This document shows, piece after piece, positions 18,646-28,800 of a stretch of 64,000 nt of DNA. How positions within the stretch are numbered: position 1 is the stretch's first letter; every line of letters starts with the position of its first letter. Both the position numbers and the translations under genes were made by a program. The notes beneath the pieces were generated by a model. That model made no database searches. It saw only the letters and a list, made by a program, of their open reading frames with translations, and was not told where the DNA came from. The stretch covers positions 108,088 to 172,087 of the forward strand of contig JADFAE010000026.1 of the NCBI GenBank assembly GCA_015665415.1, given 5' to 3'. The DNA is from Roseobacter sp. GTDB lineage: Bacteria > Pseudomonadota > Alphaproteobacteria > Rhodobacterales > Rhodobacteraceae.

Positions 18646-21600
18646 ATGCAATCGTTTTTAGTTCAGGAAAACACGGTTTTTAAATATACTGCTGAATTTT
18701 CTCAGTTTTCCTATGCCAATATTTCCTTTTTCGACCGGGAACAGCAGAATATTCTGTTCCATGTATCGCTACGCCAGGAGGACGGGCTTTGCGTCTGCAA
18801 CAAACGCAGCGGCGAAACCTGGGCGGCCGAGAAAATCAAGACGGCAGCCCTGGCCAAATCCGGGGTGGAAGTTGCGATAACTTTTAGCCCACCGCATGTC
18901 ACCGTGACACTGGATGGGAAAAAAATCTTTCGCTTTGGACGGGGGGTTCTGCGCCGTCCCTATCCCAATCTGAACCAAATCACATATGTCAGCTTTCAGG
19001 GCGGTATTGCGGCACAAGACATCGACTATGGCGACAGCAATCCTGCAACCTCCATTTTTGGCGCGCTCAATCGAAGCAACCGTGCCAAACTGGATAAAGG
19101 CCAACTCTGTCTCAGCAACCGGCTCGAGCTGCGCGCGCGGCTACCGCTTGCGCCGGATAGCGCAGCGCTGAGCCTGGATCTGCCAGGTCTGCCTTCGCCC
19201 CCCAAGGTGATCCTCTCTCCCAGGGGCGATCGAAACGACGCCAAAAGAGACACAGAACAACTCACGGATATTACCGTTTTGCTGCCCGGACGGATCTGGG
19301 AGGGGGTGTCCGACACCGCAACACTGGATCTGGGATTGCTGCAACCGGATGGCGATCAGGCCTGCCCGCGACTGCAGCTGTCACGTCAGGATATGGCAAC
19401 CGAGATCGAGACTATTCTGGCAGAAACCGACCTCTACGGTGACTCTCTGGCAGCCATGCAGGTTTTTGAACATCTGCAGTTTGGCGGGTTGCTCCCTATG
19501 TTGTCAGCCAAAAGCCGAGCGGCTGTCGCCTCGGCGCAGCGGTTTTATGGCCTGAGCAACTATATCGTCGCCGTAGATAAGGCGCCAGACGGTCAGATTG
19601 ATCAAACTTCCGAACTGAAGACCGCTCCCGCTAGGGAACGCGACGCGGTCACGCAGGCCCAAGCAACATTTGGCAAGGCGATGCGGGATAATCCGCAGGC
19701 AGATCCGCTCGAGGTGCTGGCTCCCCTGGTGAGAGCGCTTCCAAAGGATGAACGTCGTTTTCTCTTTCTTGCGCTCATCGGTTTTTTCTGTGAGCCAGAC
19801 CGTGACTTTGACGGTTTTCACGAACTTTATTGCAAAGAGCAGCTTGCCGGGTCTCTTTCGCCGGATACAGGAAATCTCTTCAAAACATCCGCAGTTCTGC
19901 CATTTCTGTTGCTTGAGGGGCGTCACAGCGAGATTTGTCCAGCCATACGCTCATTGATCGCGCCCAATTCCGCATGGCTGCTCACGCCGGCACTCGCCAG
20001 GCTGATGCTAAAGATCATCGACGCGGACAACCTGGAGGAAAAAATCCGCGAAAACATCCTTTATGCCTACTTTGATCTGGTGAACCGTCTGGCCGATGAC
20101 TACTGGGAGCACACCCATTGCACCAATCTGACAGAAGTAGCGGTGCAACTGCTGCTGAGGATGGACAGCTTTGCCGATTATACCCACCGCCTGACTGTCG
20201 ATTTTGTCATCCGTGTTTATGGGCTGTCGCGGCAGTTCTGGCACCGCGTTGATGCAACAGACGCTCTGGCAGCGGCCCCGGAATTGGCCCCGCTGCGCCA
20301 GGCCTTTGCCGTGATCGAGCGCTCCGTTGATGCCCCCGAAGCAGATCCAACACTGGCCAAGGCACTGGATCTTTTCCATCATTATTCTCCTGTCGACCTA
20401 AAGCGGATGCGGCGTGAATTGCTGGGGCCCGCTGGCGTACAAACAAACACGGGTGAAGAGCTGACCCAGATCGCCCTGAAACAAGCGGGCCTGCAGGTGG
20501 AAGAGGCAACAGTCCGGCATATGGCTTATCCCGGAGCCGACCCGGTCTCAGAGGATCTGGTCGAAGTTGCTGCCGCCACCCTGCCCGGGCTTTACCCCGA
20601 CGTCCCACGCGCGCCCTATTACCAACTGCAGTCAGAAGTCAGTCGCTTGATGCAGTCCCTGTTGGAACAGGCTGCCACCCAAACGCTCAGCGCGGAAGAT
20701 ATCACCGGTCTGGGGGCAAAGCTGCGCCTGATTTCGAGCCGCCGCACCCGCTATCTGGGCCTCGGGATGACCCTGGCCATGATCCGTGGATTGCTCCCCC
20801 ATCCCGGCCAGGAACAAGCCTTGTCGCTATTGGTCAAGCAGCTGCAACAGCTGTTTGCCGTCTTGCCAAACGAAGAGCGCGCCGAGCTGGGCCGCGCCAC
20901 AGCACCGCGACTGGCGCTGCTGGCACTGCGCGACACCCCCGGAGCGGCAGAGATCTTTGCGCAGGTGAACAAGGCCCTACCCGGCGTAGCAGAGCTGTTG
21001 CCCGTCACCGATCCGTTGCCGGCAGGAGCCCCCGAGCTGTCTGCATCGCCGCTGTTTGACACCATTGTCACCGTGTTTTCCTGCCTGCCAAATCTCGACA
21101 GCCGCATTCCGGCGATGCGCGCGGGATGGCTGTCACTGCTCAAGGCGCTGGAGATCCCCTATGTGATTGCTGTCGGCAATGGGGATGGCCGGATCGAGGG
21201 CGACGTGGTGCATCTGGATGCGCCGGACAACTACGAAGGCCTGCCGCAAAAAACCCTGGCAGCCATCCGCTGGGTCCATGACAACACCCGTTTTGCCCAT
21301 ATGGTAAAGATCGATGACGATTGCTTCCTAAACCCGGATGTCTTTTTCCTCTCTCAAAGTTATCGCAAATTCGACTACTACGGCCGCATCCTCAACCGCC
21401 GCCCCGGGCAAATGGATCGAAGCTGGCACAACGAAAAATCCACGTCTGAACGCGGACGCCTGGAGCTGGATAAATCGCCAGAACCTTCCCTTTATACGGA
21501 TGGTGGCTGTGGCTACGCCTTGAGCCGGACCGCTATGGCGGCAGCTCTGACCGCAGCGCACAGCCCGGCGGGGCAATATTTGATTCAGTTGTCTTTCATG

Positions 21601-22785
21601 GAAGACAAATTGCTGGGAGACCTCCTGGCACAGCAGGGCATTTACCCAACGGGCGAGGACTATCGCACCTCTGTTCGACGCCGCAACTGGAGCAAGGCCA
21701 AGCCGGTTTCCCTGTGGGTCAACAGTTTTGATGCCAGCCGAGCTGCCCCGGTGTCGCTGGTTCATTTGGACGAACATGAGACACAGGGGCTGGCCAAAGC
21801 CCGACTTACCTCATCGGAATTGCACCCAAAAAAAATCTGGCCCAGCTTTCAAGATGTCGCACTCGGGTTCAACGTCAATGCCTTAGAACTCATTAGCGGT
21901 GAAGATCGCCTGGAGGCCGCCCGCTCCGCCGAGGTGGCCGTGGTGGCCTGCATGCGCAACGAGATGTTCATGCTGCCGCAATTCCTGGCCCATTACCGCA
22001 AACTGGGCGTTGGCAGTTTCCTCATTGCCGACAACTGTTCTGATGACGGCACCCTTGAATATCTGCTGGAGCAACCGGATGTAGCGCTCTTCTCCGTCGA
22101 TACGGACTACAGCAAATCCTACTACGGAGTGAGCTGGCAGCAAGCGATGATGGCGGCCTTTCGTGTTGGCAAATGGTCTTTGGTTGCCGACGCGGATGAG
22201 CTATTGGCTTGGCAGAAGAACCAGGTTCAATCCCTGCCAGAGCTTCTGCAAACAAAAGACTTCCAGGGGGCAGATGCGGCCCGCATCTTCATGCTGGACA
22301 TGTATCCCAAAGGCCCACTTAGCGATGTTACCTTTGAGACCAACCCCTTTGCAGAAGCTGGTTTTGTGGATCGGGCCCCCTTCCTCACAGACGTTGTATC
22401 TCTCGGCCCCTTTAGCAACATGCCAACCTGGACCAGTGCGGTACGGCATCGGCTGATACCAGGATCGAGACCAGAAATTTTTGTAGCGCAGAAAGTTGCA
22501 CTGCTGAAATATCAGCCCTGGATGCGGTTGTCGGCGGGGCTGCACTATCTTGCGGATGTGCGCCTGTCCCCGCGCGAATTGGTCTTTGCCCACTTCAAAT
22601 ACAACGCCGACTTCCACCGCAAGGCACAGGAAGAAGTGGCCCGGCGGCAGCATTTCAACGACGCCGAGGAATACCAGAAATATCTGGCGCTGATGTCCGA
22701 AGGGCGTGACGTGATCTACGAGGAGGGCCTATCGATACCCTGGAACCAAGCGCCCTTTGTCAAAGCCCGGCTAGAGGACAACTAA
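18646..22785 (+). CDS. Large multidomain glycosyltransferase with galectin-like N-terminal domain
   Basis: A 1379-aa protein with three recognisable regions. Residues 1-115 resemble a galectin carbohydrate-recognition domain: H39-x-S41-x-R43, V50-x-N52, W59-x-x-E62, with the same N-to-W and W-to-E spacings as galectins, then a VTVTLDGKKIFRF strand. A middle helical region (about 250-780) has no clear relative. At about 803-970 is a GT31/fringe-like domain with MVKIDDDCFLN (DDD at 890-892) and a conserved DGGCGYALSR. At about 1097-1330 is a Glyco_tranf_2_4/GT92-type domain: ACMRNEMFMLPQFLAHY, DNCSDDGT, and a DADELL metal site at 1182-1187. GGAAG precedes the ATG. It is probably a surface-polysaccharide enzyme that binds its own galactose-type acceptor. 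Galectin assignment is inference from motif spacing. Confidence 0.82.
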   Translation: MQSFLVQENTVFKYTAEFSQFSYANISFFDREQQNILFHVSLRQEDGLCVCNKRSGETWAAEKIKTAALAKSGVEVAITFSPPHVTVTLDGKKIFRFGRGVLRRPYPNLNQITYVSFQGGIAAQDIDYGDSNPATSIFGALNRSNRAKLDKGQLCLSNRLELRARLPLAPDSAALSLDLPGLPSPPKVILSPRGDRNDAKRDTEQLTDITVLLPGRIWEGVSDTATLDLGLLQPDGDQACPRLQLSRQDMATEIETILAETDLYGDSLAAMQVFEHLQFGGLLPMLSAKSRAAVASAQRFYGLSNYIVAVDKAPDGQIDQTSELKTAPARERDAVTQAQATFGKAMRDNPQADPLEVLAPLVRALPKDERRFLFLALIGFFCEPDRDFDGFHELYCKEQLAGSLSPDTGNLFKTSAVLPFLLLEGRHSEICPAIRSLIAPNSAWLLTPALARLMLKIIDADNLEEKIRENILYAYFDLVNRLADDYWEHTHCTNLTEVAVQLLLRMDSFADYTHRLTVDFVIRVYGLSRQFWHRVDATDALAAAPELAPLRQAFAVIERSVDAPEADPTLAKALDLFHHYSPVDLKRMRRELLGPAGVQTNTGEELTQIALKQAGLQVEEATVRHMAYPGADPVSEDLVEVAAATLPGLYPDVPRAPYYQLQSEVSRLMQSLLEQAATQTLSAEDITGLGAKLRLISSRRTRYLGLGMTLAMIRGLLPHPGQEQALSLLVKQLQQLFAVLPNEERAELGRATAPRLALLALRDTPGAAEIFAQVNKALPGVAELLPVTDPLPAGAPELSASPLFDTIVTVFSCLPNLDSRIPAMRAGWLSLLKALEIPYVIAVGNGDGRIEGDVVHLDAPDNYEGLPQKTLAAIRWVHDNTRFAHMVKIDDDCFLNPDVFFLSQSYRKFDYYGRILNRRPGQMDRSWHNEKSTSERGRLELDKSPEPSLYTDGGCGYALSRTAMAAALTAAHSPAGQYLIQLSFMEDKLLGDLLAQQGIYPTGEDYRTSVRRRNWSKAKPVSLWVNSFDASRAAPVSLVHLDEHETQGLAKARLTSSELHPKKIWPSFQDVALGFNVNALELISGEDRLEAARSAEVAVVACMRNEMFMLPQFLAHYRKLGVGSFLIADNCSDDGTLEYLLEQPDVALFSVDTDYSKSYYGVSWQQAMMAAFRVGKWSLVADADELLAWQKNQVQSLPELLQTKDFQGADAARIFMLDMYPKGPLSDVTFETNPFAEAGFVDRAPFLTDVVSLGPFSNMPTWTSAVRHRLIPGSRPEIFVAQKVALLKYQPWMRLSAGLHYLADVRLSPRELVFAHFKYNADFHRKAQEEVARRQHFNDAEEYQKYLALMSEGRDVIYEEGLSIPWNQAPFVKARLEDN

Positions 22786-22831
22786 GGCGACGGGGGAGGA
22801 CTGAACGGCCTTCCCTGCTCTGCAAGACGGC

Positions 22832-24067
22832 CTATTCGATCACCCGCTGTTGAATGGTGACCCCATCGTTGATGGCGGCGGAGGGATAAATCACCACTCT
22901 GTCGCCGTCGCGCAACCCGCTGCCGAGTTCGGCCAAGGTGCCATTGTTGCGCAGGATTTCGATGGTTCGCTGCTCCGCTACCCCCTCGACTTCAACAAAG
23001 ACCGCCCAGTTGTCCTGATCGCGAAACAGCGCACTTGAGGGCACCCGCAACACATCTTCGGCCTGCCAGGTGACGATCCGGGTCTCCACCCGATAGCCGT
23101 GACCCAGACCGGCGCGCTCTGATGCCGGAGTGGCCAGGGCGATGATCACCGGCACCCGTTGCTCTTCGACCCCAAGGGCTGAGACCTTGGTGATGCCAAA
23201 GGGGTCAATGCGGGTCACCGCGCCGTGCAGCACCATTGCTCCGCCCCAGTCATCAATGATCACCGGATCACCGGGAGTGACCTGCACCGCATCCGAGGAG
23301 ATCAGCTCCACCACGATTTCCAGGTCTCCTTCGATGTCGCCGATTTCCATAATCGGCTCACCCGCAGGCAGCGTGGTGGCGCTTTGCTGCATGATCTGCA
23401 GGATCCGGCCACTGGCCGGAGCGTAGAGTGGGATGTCATCCGCGCCACCTTCGCGCAAAGCAGCACCTATGCCCAGATCCTCAAAACCGATGAGTTGCGC
23501 CTGCGCCGTGATCAGATCCGCCTCACGGGTGGCAATGGCAGCCTCTGCCATCTGCACCGCAGCCTCCGAAATGCGAAACTCCCGCTTGTCCCGGTCCAGC
23601 ACTGCGGGGCTGGCAATGTTGCGCTCTGCCAATTGCCCCGTGCGCTTCAATTCGGTCTCGGCCAGATCGCGGCTGGCTTCGGCGGCGCTGAGATCGGCAT
23701 GGGCCCCGCGCAATGCTGCCTCTGCGGCCTTGACCGCCGCCTGGGCCTGTTCACGGGTGCGCACGTCCAGCGCCACAGGGTTGGTTGGCAACATATGAAC
23801 GATGATCGTCTCGCCGCGTATCACCGGATCACCCGGATCAACCTCCACCCGCTGCAGCCGACCGGCCACCGGCGTCGAGACCACATAGGGCTCACTGACC
23901 CGGGTGCGCCCTTCCTCTTCGATGGTCACCTGCAGAGGCCCGCGACTTACCTCGCCCAGATCGACCATCAGCGGGCGCGGCCAAAAGGCGGCAGCAACCG
24001 CAGCGGCGATCAACCCAGCCGCCAAGAGGCTCAGCACTTGGCGAGAGAGTTTCTTTGCCTTTGCCAT
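22832..24067 (-). CDS. HlyD-family periplasmic adaptor of an ABC exporter
   Basis: A 411-aa membrane-fusion protein with one N-terminal membrane anchor (about residues 10-28), a first lipoyl half-motif VAGRLQRVEVDPGDPVIRGETI, an Ala- and Glu-rich coiled-coil hairpin (about 95-190), the second lipoyl half APASGRILQI, and beta-barrel sections. It is the last gene of a three-gene operon with the FtsX permease and an ATPase, 3 bases after the permease stop. Together they form a MacAB/DevBCA-like exporter. No outer-membrane TolC-type gene is present here. Confidence 0.9.
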   Translation of the reverse strand: MAKAKKLSRQVLSLLAAGLIAAAVAAAFWPRPLMVDLGEVSRGPLQVTIEEEGRTRVSEPYVVSTPVAGRLQRVEVDPGDPVIRGETIIVHMLPTNPVALDVRTREQAQAAVKAAEAALRGAHADLSAAEASRDLAETELKRTGQLAERNIASPAVLDRDKREFRISEAAVQMAEAAIATREADLITAQAQLIGFEDLGIGAALREGGADDIPLYAPASGRILQIMQQSATTLPAGEPIMEIGDIEGDLEIVVELISSDAVQVTPGDPVIIDDWGGAMVLHGAVTRIDPFGITKVSALGVEEQRVPVIIALATPASERAGLGHGYRVETRIVTWQAEDVLRVPSSALFRDQDNWAVFVEVEGVAEQRTIEILRNNGTLAELGSGLRDGDRVVIYPSAAINDGVTIQQRVIE

Positions 24068-24070
24068 GCC

Positions 24071-26434
24071 TTACTCCCGTGTTTTCAAGGCTACAATCAG
24101 ATCCGAACGATCCAGATCGCGTTTGACCAATCCCCCCGACACAGCCGAGGCTGCAAGCACCACCAGCATCGCCTGCCCGTAGCTTACCGGATCGAACACG
24201 ACCGGGATCTGATAGAGATCAGTGGAAAAACCCTCGGCAATGCCAAAGGAAAGAAAATACCCGAGCAGCGCACCAAGCGGCAGCGCGACCAGCGTTACCA
24301 CGGCCAATTCTCCCAGCAGAACAAACCCCGCCTCGCTGGGGCTGAAGCCGATGACACGCAGGCTGGCCAGATCGCGGCTGCGCTCAGCGTAGGCGATGCG
24401 GGCGGCGTTGTAGACAATGCCAAAGGTGATGACAAAGGCGATGGCTCCCATCACATAGCGGATCGCTCCAGCTCCGGTATTCATCAAGGTCACAAAGGCG
24501 TCGCGCGCGTCGCTCTTGAGGCTGAGCCCGGCAACGATCGGCATTTCCTGCAAGGTCTGATAGATCTCATCGGCGCGGGCTGTATCGATCGAAAGATAGG
24601 CCCCGGACACCCGCTCCGGCTCGCGCAGGACCCGGTTGAGCGCTGCCAGATCCATATAGGCGGGAGAGCCCAACAGCGCCTCGGCAATGCCGCTTACCGG
24701 GATCTCCAGCACGGGCTGACGCCCTTCGCGCACCTCCACGGTCAGGATCTCGCCCGGCGCGATCTCCAGGATTTCAGCCAGGACCTGGGACAGCACCAGC
24801 CCGGACTGTGGCATCGAAACCGGCGCCACGTGGCGGTCCAGCGCCCGGTTGAGCACCGGCATTTCGGGCAGTCCAGTGAGGGTGCCGCGATGGCTGTTGC
24901 GTCCATGGCGCAGCAGCACCGGCGTATGCCGCACGCCCTCGACCCGGGTGACACCGGGCACGCGGCGCAGCTCGAACAGGGTCTTGGAGCTGGCCGGCTG
25001 GATGAAACTGACGCTCACGTCGCTGCGATCCAGTACCGAGAAGGTGAGATCGATCGAGCGGTCAAATCCGGCATAGATGGTGATCATCGCCACCGACAGC
25101 CCCATGCCACAAGCGATGCCGACCACGGCCCCTCCCATGCGCAGAGGTTGCCGGGTGATGCGCCGCAGCACCATACGGCTGGGCTGGTCCAGAACCCGGA
25201 TGAGGCGGTGCCCGAATGTACCGGACCGACTGTAGTCGGGTGGGGTAGGCGGTCGCATAGCACTGGCGGGGGTGAGAGCAAAGACCCGCTGCAGCACCAG
25301 CACTCCCCCTGCCGAGGCCGCGAACACGCTGACACTCACCCCGGTCACAAAGGAGGCCGGGTCCAGACGAAACACCAGAAAGGGAAATTTGAAATAGGCA
25401 CCATAGAGCCCGATCATCGCCCTGCCGCTAACGATGCCAGCAAGACAGCCCGCCAAAGCGCCGCCGATTGCGATAACCAGGATCAGTTTGAAATAGTGAC
25501 TGCCAACCTCGAGATTGGTGTAGCCAAAGGCCTTGGTCAGCCCGATCTCTTCGCGCTCGGATTCCACGATGCGGCTGACGACGATGTAGAGAAGAAAGGC
25601 GGCCACCGCGAGAAAGATCGGCGGCACCACCCTGGCGCTGGCCACCAGGCCGGCGATCTCTTCGGTAATGAAACGGTTGGAGAGCTGGTCCCCCAATTCA
25701 TAACCGCCGGAGCCTCCATATGGCGCGAGGATATGGTCGACCCGGTCCAGCACCAGCTTGGGTTTGGCCCCCCGCGCCAACCCCAACAGCACCTCATTGA
25801 ACGCGCCATCCAGATCATAGGCCGCGGCAAGCCCGGGACGGGCCATCCAGATCACCCCAAATCGCGCATCATCCGGCACCAATTCGCCGGGCGCGGTCAC
25901 ATAGAGGAACTCAGGACTTTGAGCGAGACCAGTGATCACGAAGGCGTGACGGCTGCCGTTCATGGTTGCCGCCAGGGTGTCGCCGGGCTGCAAATCATGA
26001 GCGCGGGCAAAGCTTTGCAGTAGCACGATTTCATCGGTGCGTCCCAGGGCAGGCAGACGCCCGCGGGTCAGGTAGATATCGTTGAGTGCCGGACGTCGAC
26101 GCTCGGGCAGCGACAGGGCCTGGGCCTGCACGGGCAGGCTGCGGTTTGGCAGATCGATCAAGGCCCGTCCCGTTACCCGCGTCTCGACGCGGGCCACGCC
26201 CGAGATCCGTGCCAGTTGTGTCGCCATCCGTTCCGGGGCCCGGTTCACCGGGGCAAACACATCCGCCAGCCGGTAGCGCTCGTAATAGGCCCTGCGGGTT
26301 TCGTCCAGCGAGGTGACCAACCCCGTCATCATCACCAACATCATCACCCCAACGGCGATCACCACGCCGATGGCAATGGCCTGCCCCTTTATCCGCCAAA
26401 GGTCGCGCCGTAGCTTATGGTCAAGCGGGCTCAC
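24071..26434 (-). CDS. FtsX-like ABC transporter permease
   Basis: A 787-aa inner-membrane permease with an N-terminal span (about residues 18-40), a long periplasmic MacB-type domain, and two FtsX membrane blocks (about 260-390 and 640-780) of three to four helices each, so both permease halves are in one chain. Its start overlaps the stop of the ATPase gene by 4 bases. It is the membrane part of the exporter with the HlyD-family adaptor. Confidence 0.92.
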   Translation of the reverse strand: MSPLDHKLRRDLWRIKGQAIAIGVVIAVGVMMLVMMTGLVTSLDETRRAYYERYRLADVFAPVNRAPERMATQLARISGVARVETRVTGRALIDLPNRSLPVQAQALSLPERRRPALNDIYLTRGRLPALGRTDEIVLLQSFARAHDLQPGDTLAATMNGSRHAFVITGLAQSPEFLYVTAPGELVPDDARFGVIWMARPGLAAAYDLDGAFNEVLLGLARGAKPKLVLDRVDHILAPYGGSGGYELGDQLSNRFITEEIAGLVASARVVPPIFLAVAAFLLYIVVSRIVESEREEIGLTKAFGYTNLEVGSHYFKLILVIAIGGALAGCLAGIVSGRAMIGLYGAYFKFPFLVFRLDPASFVTGVSVSVFAASAGGVLVLQRVFALTPASAMRPPTPPDYSRSGTFGHRLIRVLDQPSRMVLRRITRQPLRMGGAVVGIACGMGLSVAMITIYAGFDRSIDLTFSVLDRSDVSVSFIQPASSKTLFELRRVPGVTRVEGVRHTPVLLRHGRNSHRGTLTGLPEMPVLNRALDRHVAPVSMPQSGLVLSQVLAEILEIAPGEILTVEVREGRQPVLEIPVSGIAEALLGSPAYMDLAALNRVLREPERVSGAYLSIDTARADEIYQTLQEMPIVAGLSLKSDARDAFVTLMNTGAGAIRYVMGAIAFVITFGIVYNAARIAYAERSRDLASLRVIGFSPSEAGFVLLGELAVVTLVALPLGALLGYFLSFGIAEGFSTDLYQIPVVFDPVSYGQAMLVVLAASAVSGGLVKRDLDRSDLIVALKTRE

Positions 26435-27150
26435 CAGTGGATCTCCGAAGGGCTGAGTTTTTGCTGGTTCTCAGTCATCTCGCGGATGCCGCCATCAGAA
26501 AAATGGATCACCCGGTCCGCCATGGCGGCAGTATTGGCATTGTGAGTGACCATCAGGATGGTCGAGCCCAGCTCAACGTTGACGTCGCGCAGCACCTCAA
26601 GCACCGCCCGCCCGGTCTGACTGTCGAGCGCACCTGTGGGCTCATCGCAAAACAACACCTCGGGGCGTTTGGCAACGGCGCGGGCAATGGCAACCCGTTG
26701 CTGCTCACCGCCTGACAATTGCGCCGGGAAATGGTCAATCCGCTGGTGCAGCCCCACCAGGGCCAGCGCCTCATCGGGTTCCATCGGATCGGCGGCGATC
26801 TCGGTCACCAATTCGACATTCTCGCGGGCGGTCAGGCTGGGCATCAGATTGTAGAATTGAAAGACAAACCCCACATAGTCGCGCCGGTAGCGGGTCAGCT
26901 GCCTGTCCGACATCTGTTCCAGGCTCTGGTCGCGAAACTGCACATCACCAGCGGTGCCACGATCCAACCCGCCGAGAATGTTGAGAAGCGTTGACTTGCC
27001 CGATCCGGAGGGCCCCAGCAGCACCACGATTTCGCCCGCCGGGATCTCCAGATCCACACCGCGCAACGCGTGAACCGCAGAATGGCCGCTGCCGTAGACC
27101 TTGGTCAACCCACGGGTAAGATAGGCTATTTGCGTCGATGCGTCTGGCAT
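26431..27150 (-). CDS. ABC transporter ATPase (MacB/LolD-like)
   Basis: A 239-aa ATPase with Walker [16 protein letters not shown]-loop [18 protein letters not shown], signature [16 protein letters not shown] and Walker [13 protein letters not shown], the set typical of the LolD/MacB/FtsE branch. The start at 27150 is preferred to an in-frame upstream ATG at 27177 because AAGGGA lies 6 bases before it. It is the first gene of the exporter operon. The substrate is unknown; lying among glycan genes it might export a glycan or lipid-linked product, but this is only position. Confidence 0.92.
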   Translation of the reverse strand: MPDASTQIAYLTRGLTKVYGSGHSAVHALRGVDLEIPAGEIVVLLGPSGSGKSTLLNILGGLDRGTAGDVQFRDQSLEQMSDRQLTRYRRDYVGFVFQFYNLMPSLTARENVELVTEIAADPMEPDEALALVGLHQRIDHFPAQLSGGEQQRVAIARAVAKRPEVLFCDEPTGALDSQTGRAVLEVLRDVNVELGSTILMVTHNANTAAMADRVIHFSDGGIREMTENQQKLSPSEIHW

Positions 27151-27296
27151 GGCTGTCCCTTCTCTCTCAGACGGCACATCGCAGGCGGCGGCTATCTAGT
27201 CGGTTCCGGTCTCTTCCAGGAGAGCATCTGCTGAAGTGCGGCGCAATTCAACCGGTGACTGTAGGTTCTTTGCACTTGCGCACAACAGCCTGAGGG

Positions 27297-28799
27297 TCAG
27301 GTGTTGGGACGGTCTGCCTCTGGGGTGTAGACCTGCATCAAAGCCGTCAGGTGGTCCGCCATGGAAGTTGGCACCCGCGCACCAGCCCAATAGGCCCCCA
27401 TGTCGATCTCACCCGCCAGAAGCGCCTGAAGGCGGGCCTGGAAACTGTCGATATCCCCGGCCTTGAAAACCATCTCGGGGCAGTTTGACAGCTCTTGCGC
27501 ACCGCCCAGATCACTGGTCAGCAAGGGTATGTGATTGGCGTGCATTTCGATGGCGACCTGGGGCAGATTATCATACCAAAGCACCGGGATCACCCCGAGG
27601 TCAATCTGCGACAGGATCTGGGGCAGGTCATCATGGCTGTAGCCGTCGTGATAATCCAGCCCTGCCAGGTTTTGGCCCAGTTGGGACAATTGCGCCATGG
27701 TCTGCGCATCGCCCCGCCCTGCGGCCACCACCAGCCGGATACGTTTGGCCAAAGGTGCAGGCAGGGACTGCAGGGCTTCAAGAAGGAAAAAGAACCCCTT
27801 GTCCCGCCGCATATAGCCAAGATAGCCGATGCTCAGAACCCCATCTGCTTGCGCAACAAGAGGACGCGGTTTTGTCTCATCAAAGCAGGCGGCCAGAGAG
27901 GTGCCGATATAGGAGGTTTCCAGCAGCTCCTCGCGTACCCCATAGCGGCGGGCTATGCCTGCGGTGAAATCCGAGACCGCCAACACCTTGTCACACTGAT
28001 CGTTGATCAGCCCGACCATTGCGGTGCGCCTAGATGCAAATCTGCTGTGTGCCGCTATCAGCTTTGCCTGCTTGCCAGGGCGCTGAGGCACCGATTTGCT
28101 TCCCAGCTGTTTGACAGCCCGCAGCGCCATGGAGAGGCGTCTGCCCAGTCGGATTGAGGGTTGATAGAGCAGTTGAAACAGACGGCTTTGGGGGTGGACC
28201 CCTGCGGATTTCAAACGATAGGCCAGCGCATGGGCTAGACGCAATTGCCGTTCCTTATGCGCATTGGGAAGGCATTGGCCGCATTTTTGCCCACCGTTAA
28301 AGTCAGTGCAGGTCTCACGTTCCTGATGCCAGAGATTCACCTGAGGGCAGAACGGATAATAATTATGCAGGGAGAAAATGACCCGGGTCTGCGGCCAGCG
28401 CGACTTCAACTCCAGGACCCGCGCAGGCACTCCTTCGAGATTGTTGAAATGGACCACATCATAAGGGCCCGTGGCCTCAATGAAATCATAAAAGCAGTCC
28501 AGGGTTTTGGCGTCATCCACCTGGGCCGTATTGCCAAAGGAGAAATGTGCTGGTGAAAGAACTCCAGAATTGACGATCTCATAGCGGCGATGGCGGTCCT
28601 GCGCGGGGCCGTGGCGGCTGCGCTCCCATCGTGGCGGGCGATGGCGAAGATCATAAGAGATGCCAGCGGACAGGAAGACGGCTTCGACCGCCTCATCTTT
28701 ATCCAGCTGCCGCAGAACGTTACGTTGATATTGTGAAACACCTCCGCCCCGGTTCTCATCATCCAGGTAATCGACCCAATTGTAGTAGAGCACCCTCAT
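27297..28799 (-). CDS. GT4-type glycosyltransferase
   Basis: A 500-aa protein with a GT-B fold: N-terminal acceptor domain with the GGGVSQYQRNVLRQL glycine loop (residues about 17-31) and a C-terminal GT4 domain (about 330-480) with IGYLGYMRRDKGFFFLLEAL and a later YDNLPQVAIEMHANHIPLLTSDLGG, the usual ExxxxG-like nucleotide-sugar site. A cysteine cluster, CPQVNLWHQERETCTDFNGG followed by KCGQC, at about 155-180 may bind metal. The start at 28799 is taken because the fold begins there; the open frame continues upstream into the neighbour gene. It follows the sulfotransferase-like gene by 1 base, so the two are coupled. Confidence 0.85.
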   Translation of the reverse strand: MRVLYYNWVDYLDDENRGGGVSQYQRNVLRQLDKDEAVEAVFLSAGISYDLRHRPPRWERSRHGPAQDRHRRYEIVNSGVLSPAHFSFGNTAQVDDAKTLDCFYDFIEATGPYDVVHFNNLEGVPARVLELKSRWPQTRVIFSLHNYYPFCPQVNLWHQERETCTDFNGGQKCGQCLPNAHKERQLRLAHALAYRLKSAGVHPQSRLFQLLYQPSIRLGRRLSMALRAVKQLGSKSVPQRPGKQAKLIAAHSRFASRRTAMVGLINDQCDKVLAVSDFTAGIARRYGVREELLETSYIGTSLAACFDETKPRPLVAQADGVLSIGYLGYMRRDKGFFFLLEALQSLPAPLAKRIRLVVAAGRGDAQTMAQLSQLGQNLAGLDYHDGYSHDDLPQILSQIDLGVIPVLWYDNLPQVAIEMHANHIPLLTSDLGGAQELSNCPEMVFKAGDIDSFQARLQALLAGEIDMGAYWAGARVPTSMADHLTALMQVYTPEADRPNT

Positions 28800-28800
28800 T

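Noticed and set aside
23225..26023. A 932-codon open frame on the plus strand
   Set aside because: It is antisense to the HlyD and FtsX genes, has no ribosome site, and its His/Gln/Arg-rich composition is that of a shadow frame in GC-rich DNA.
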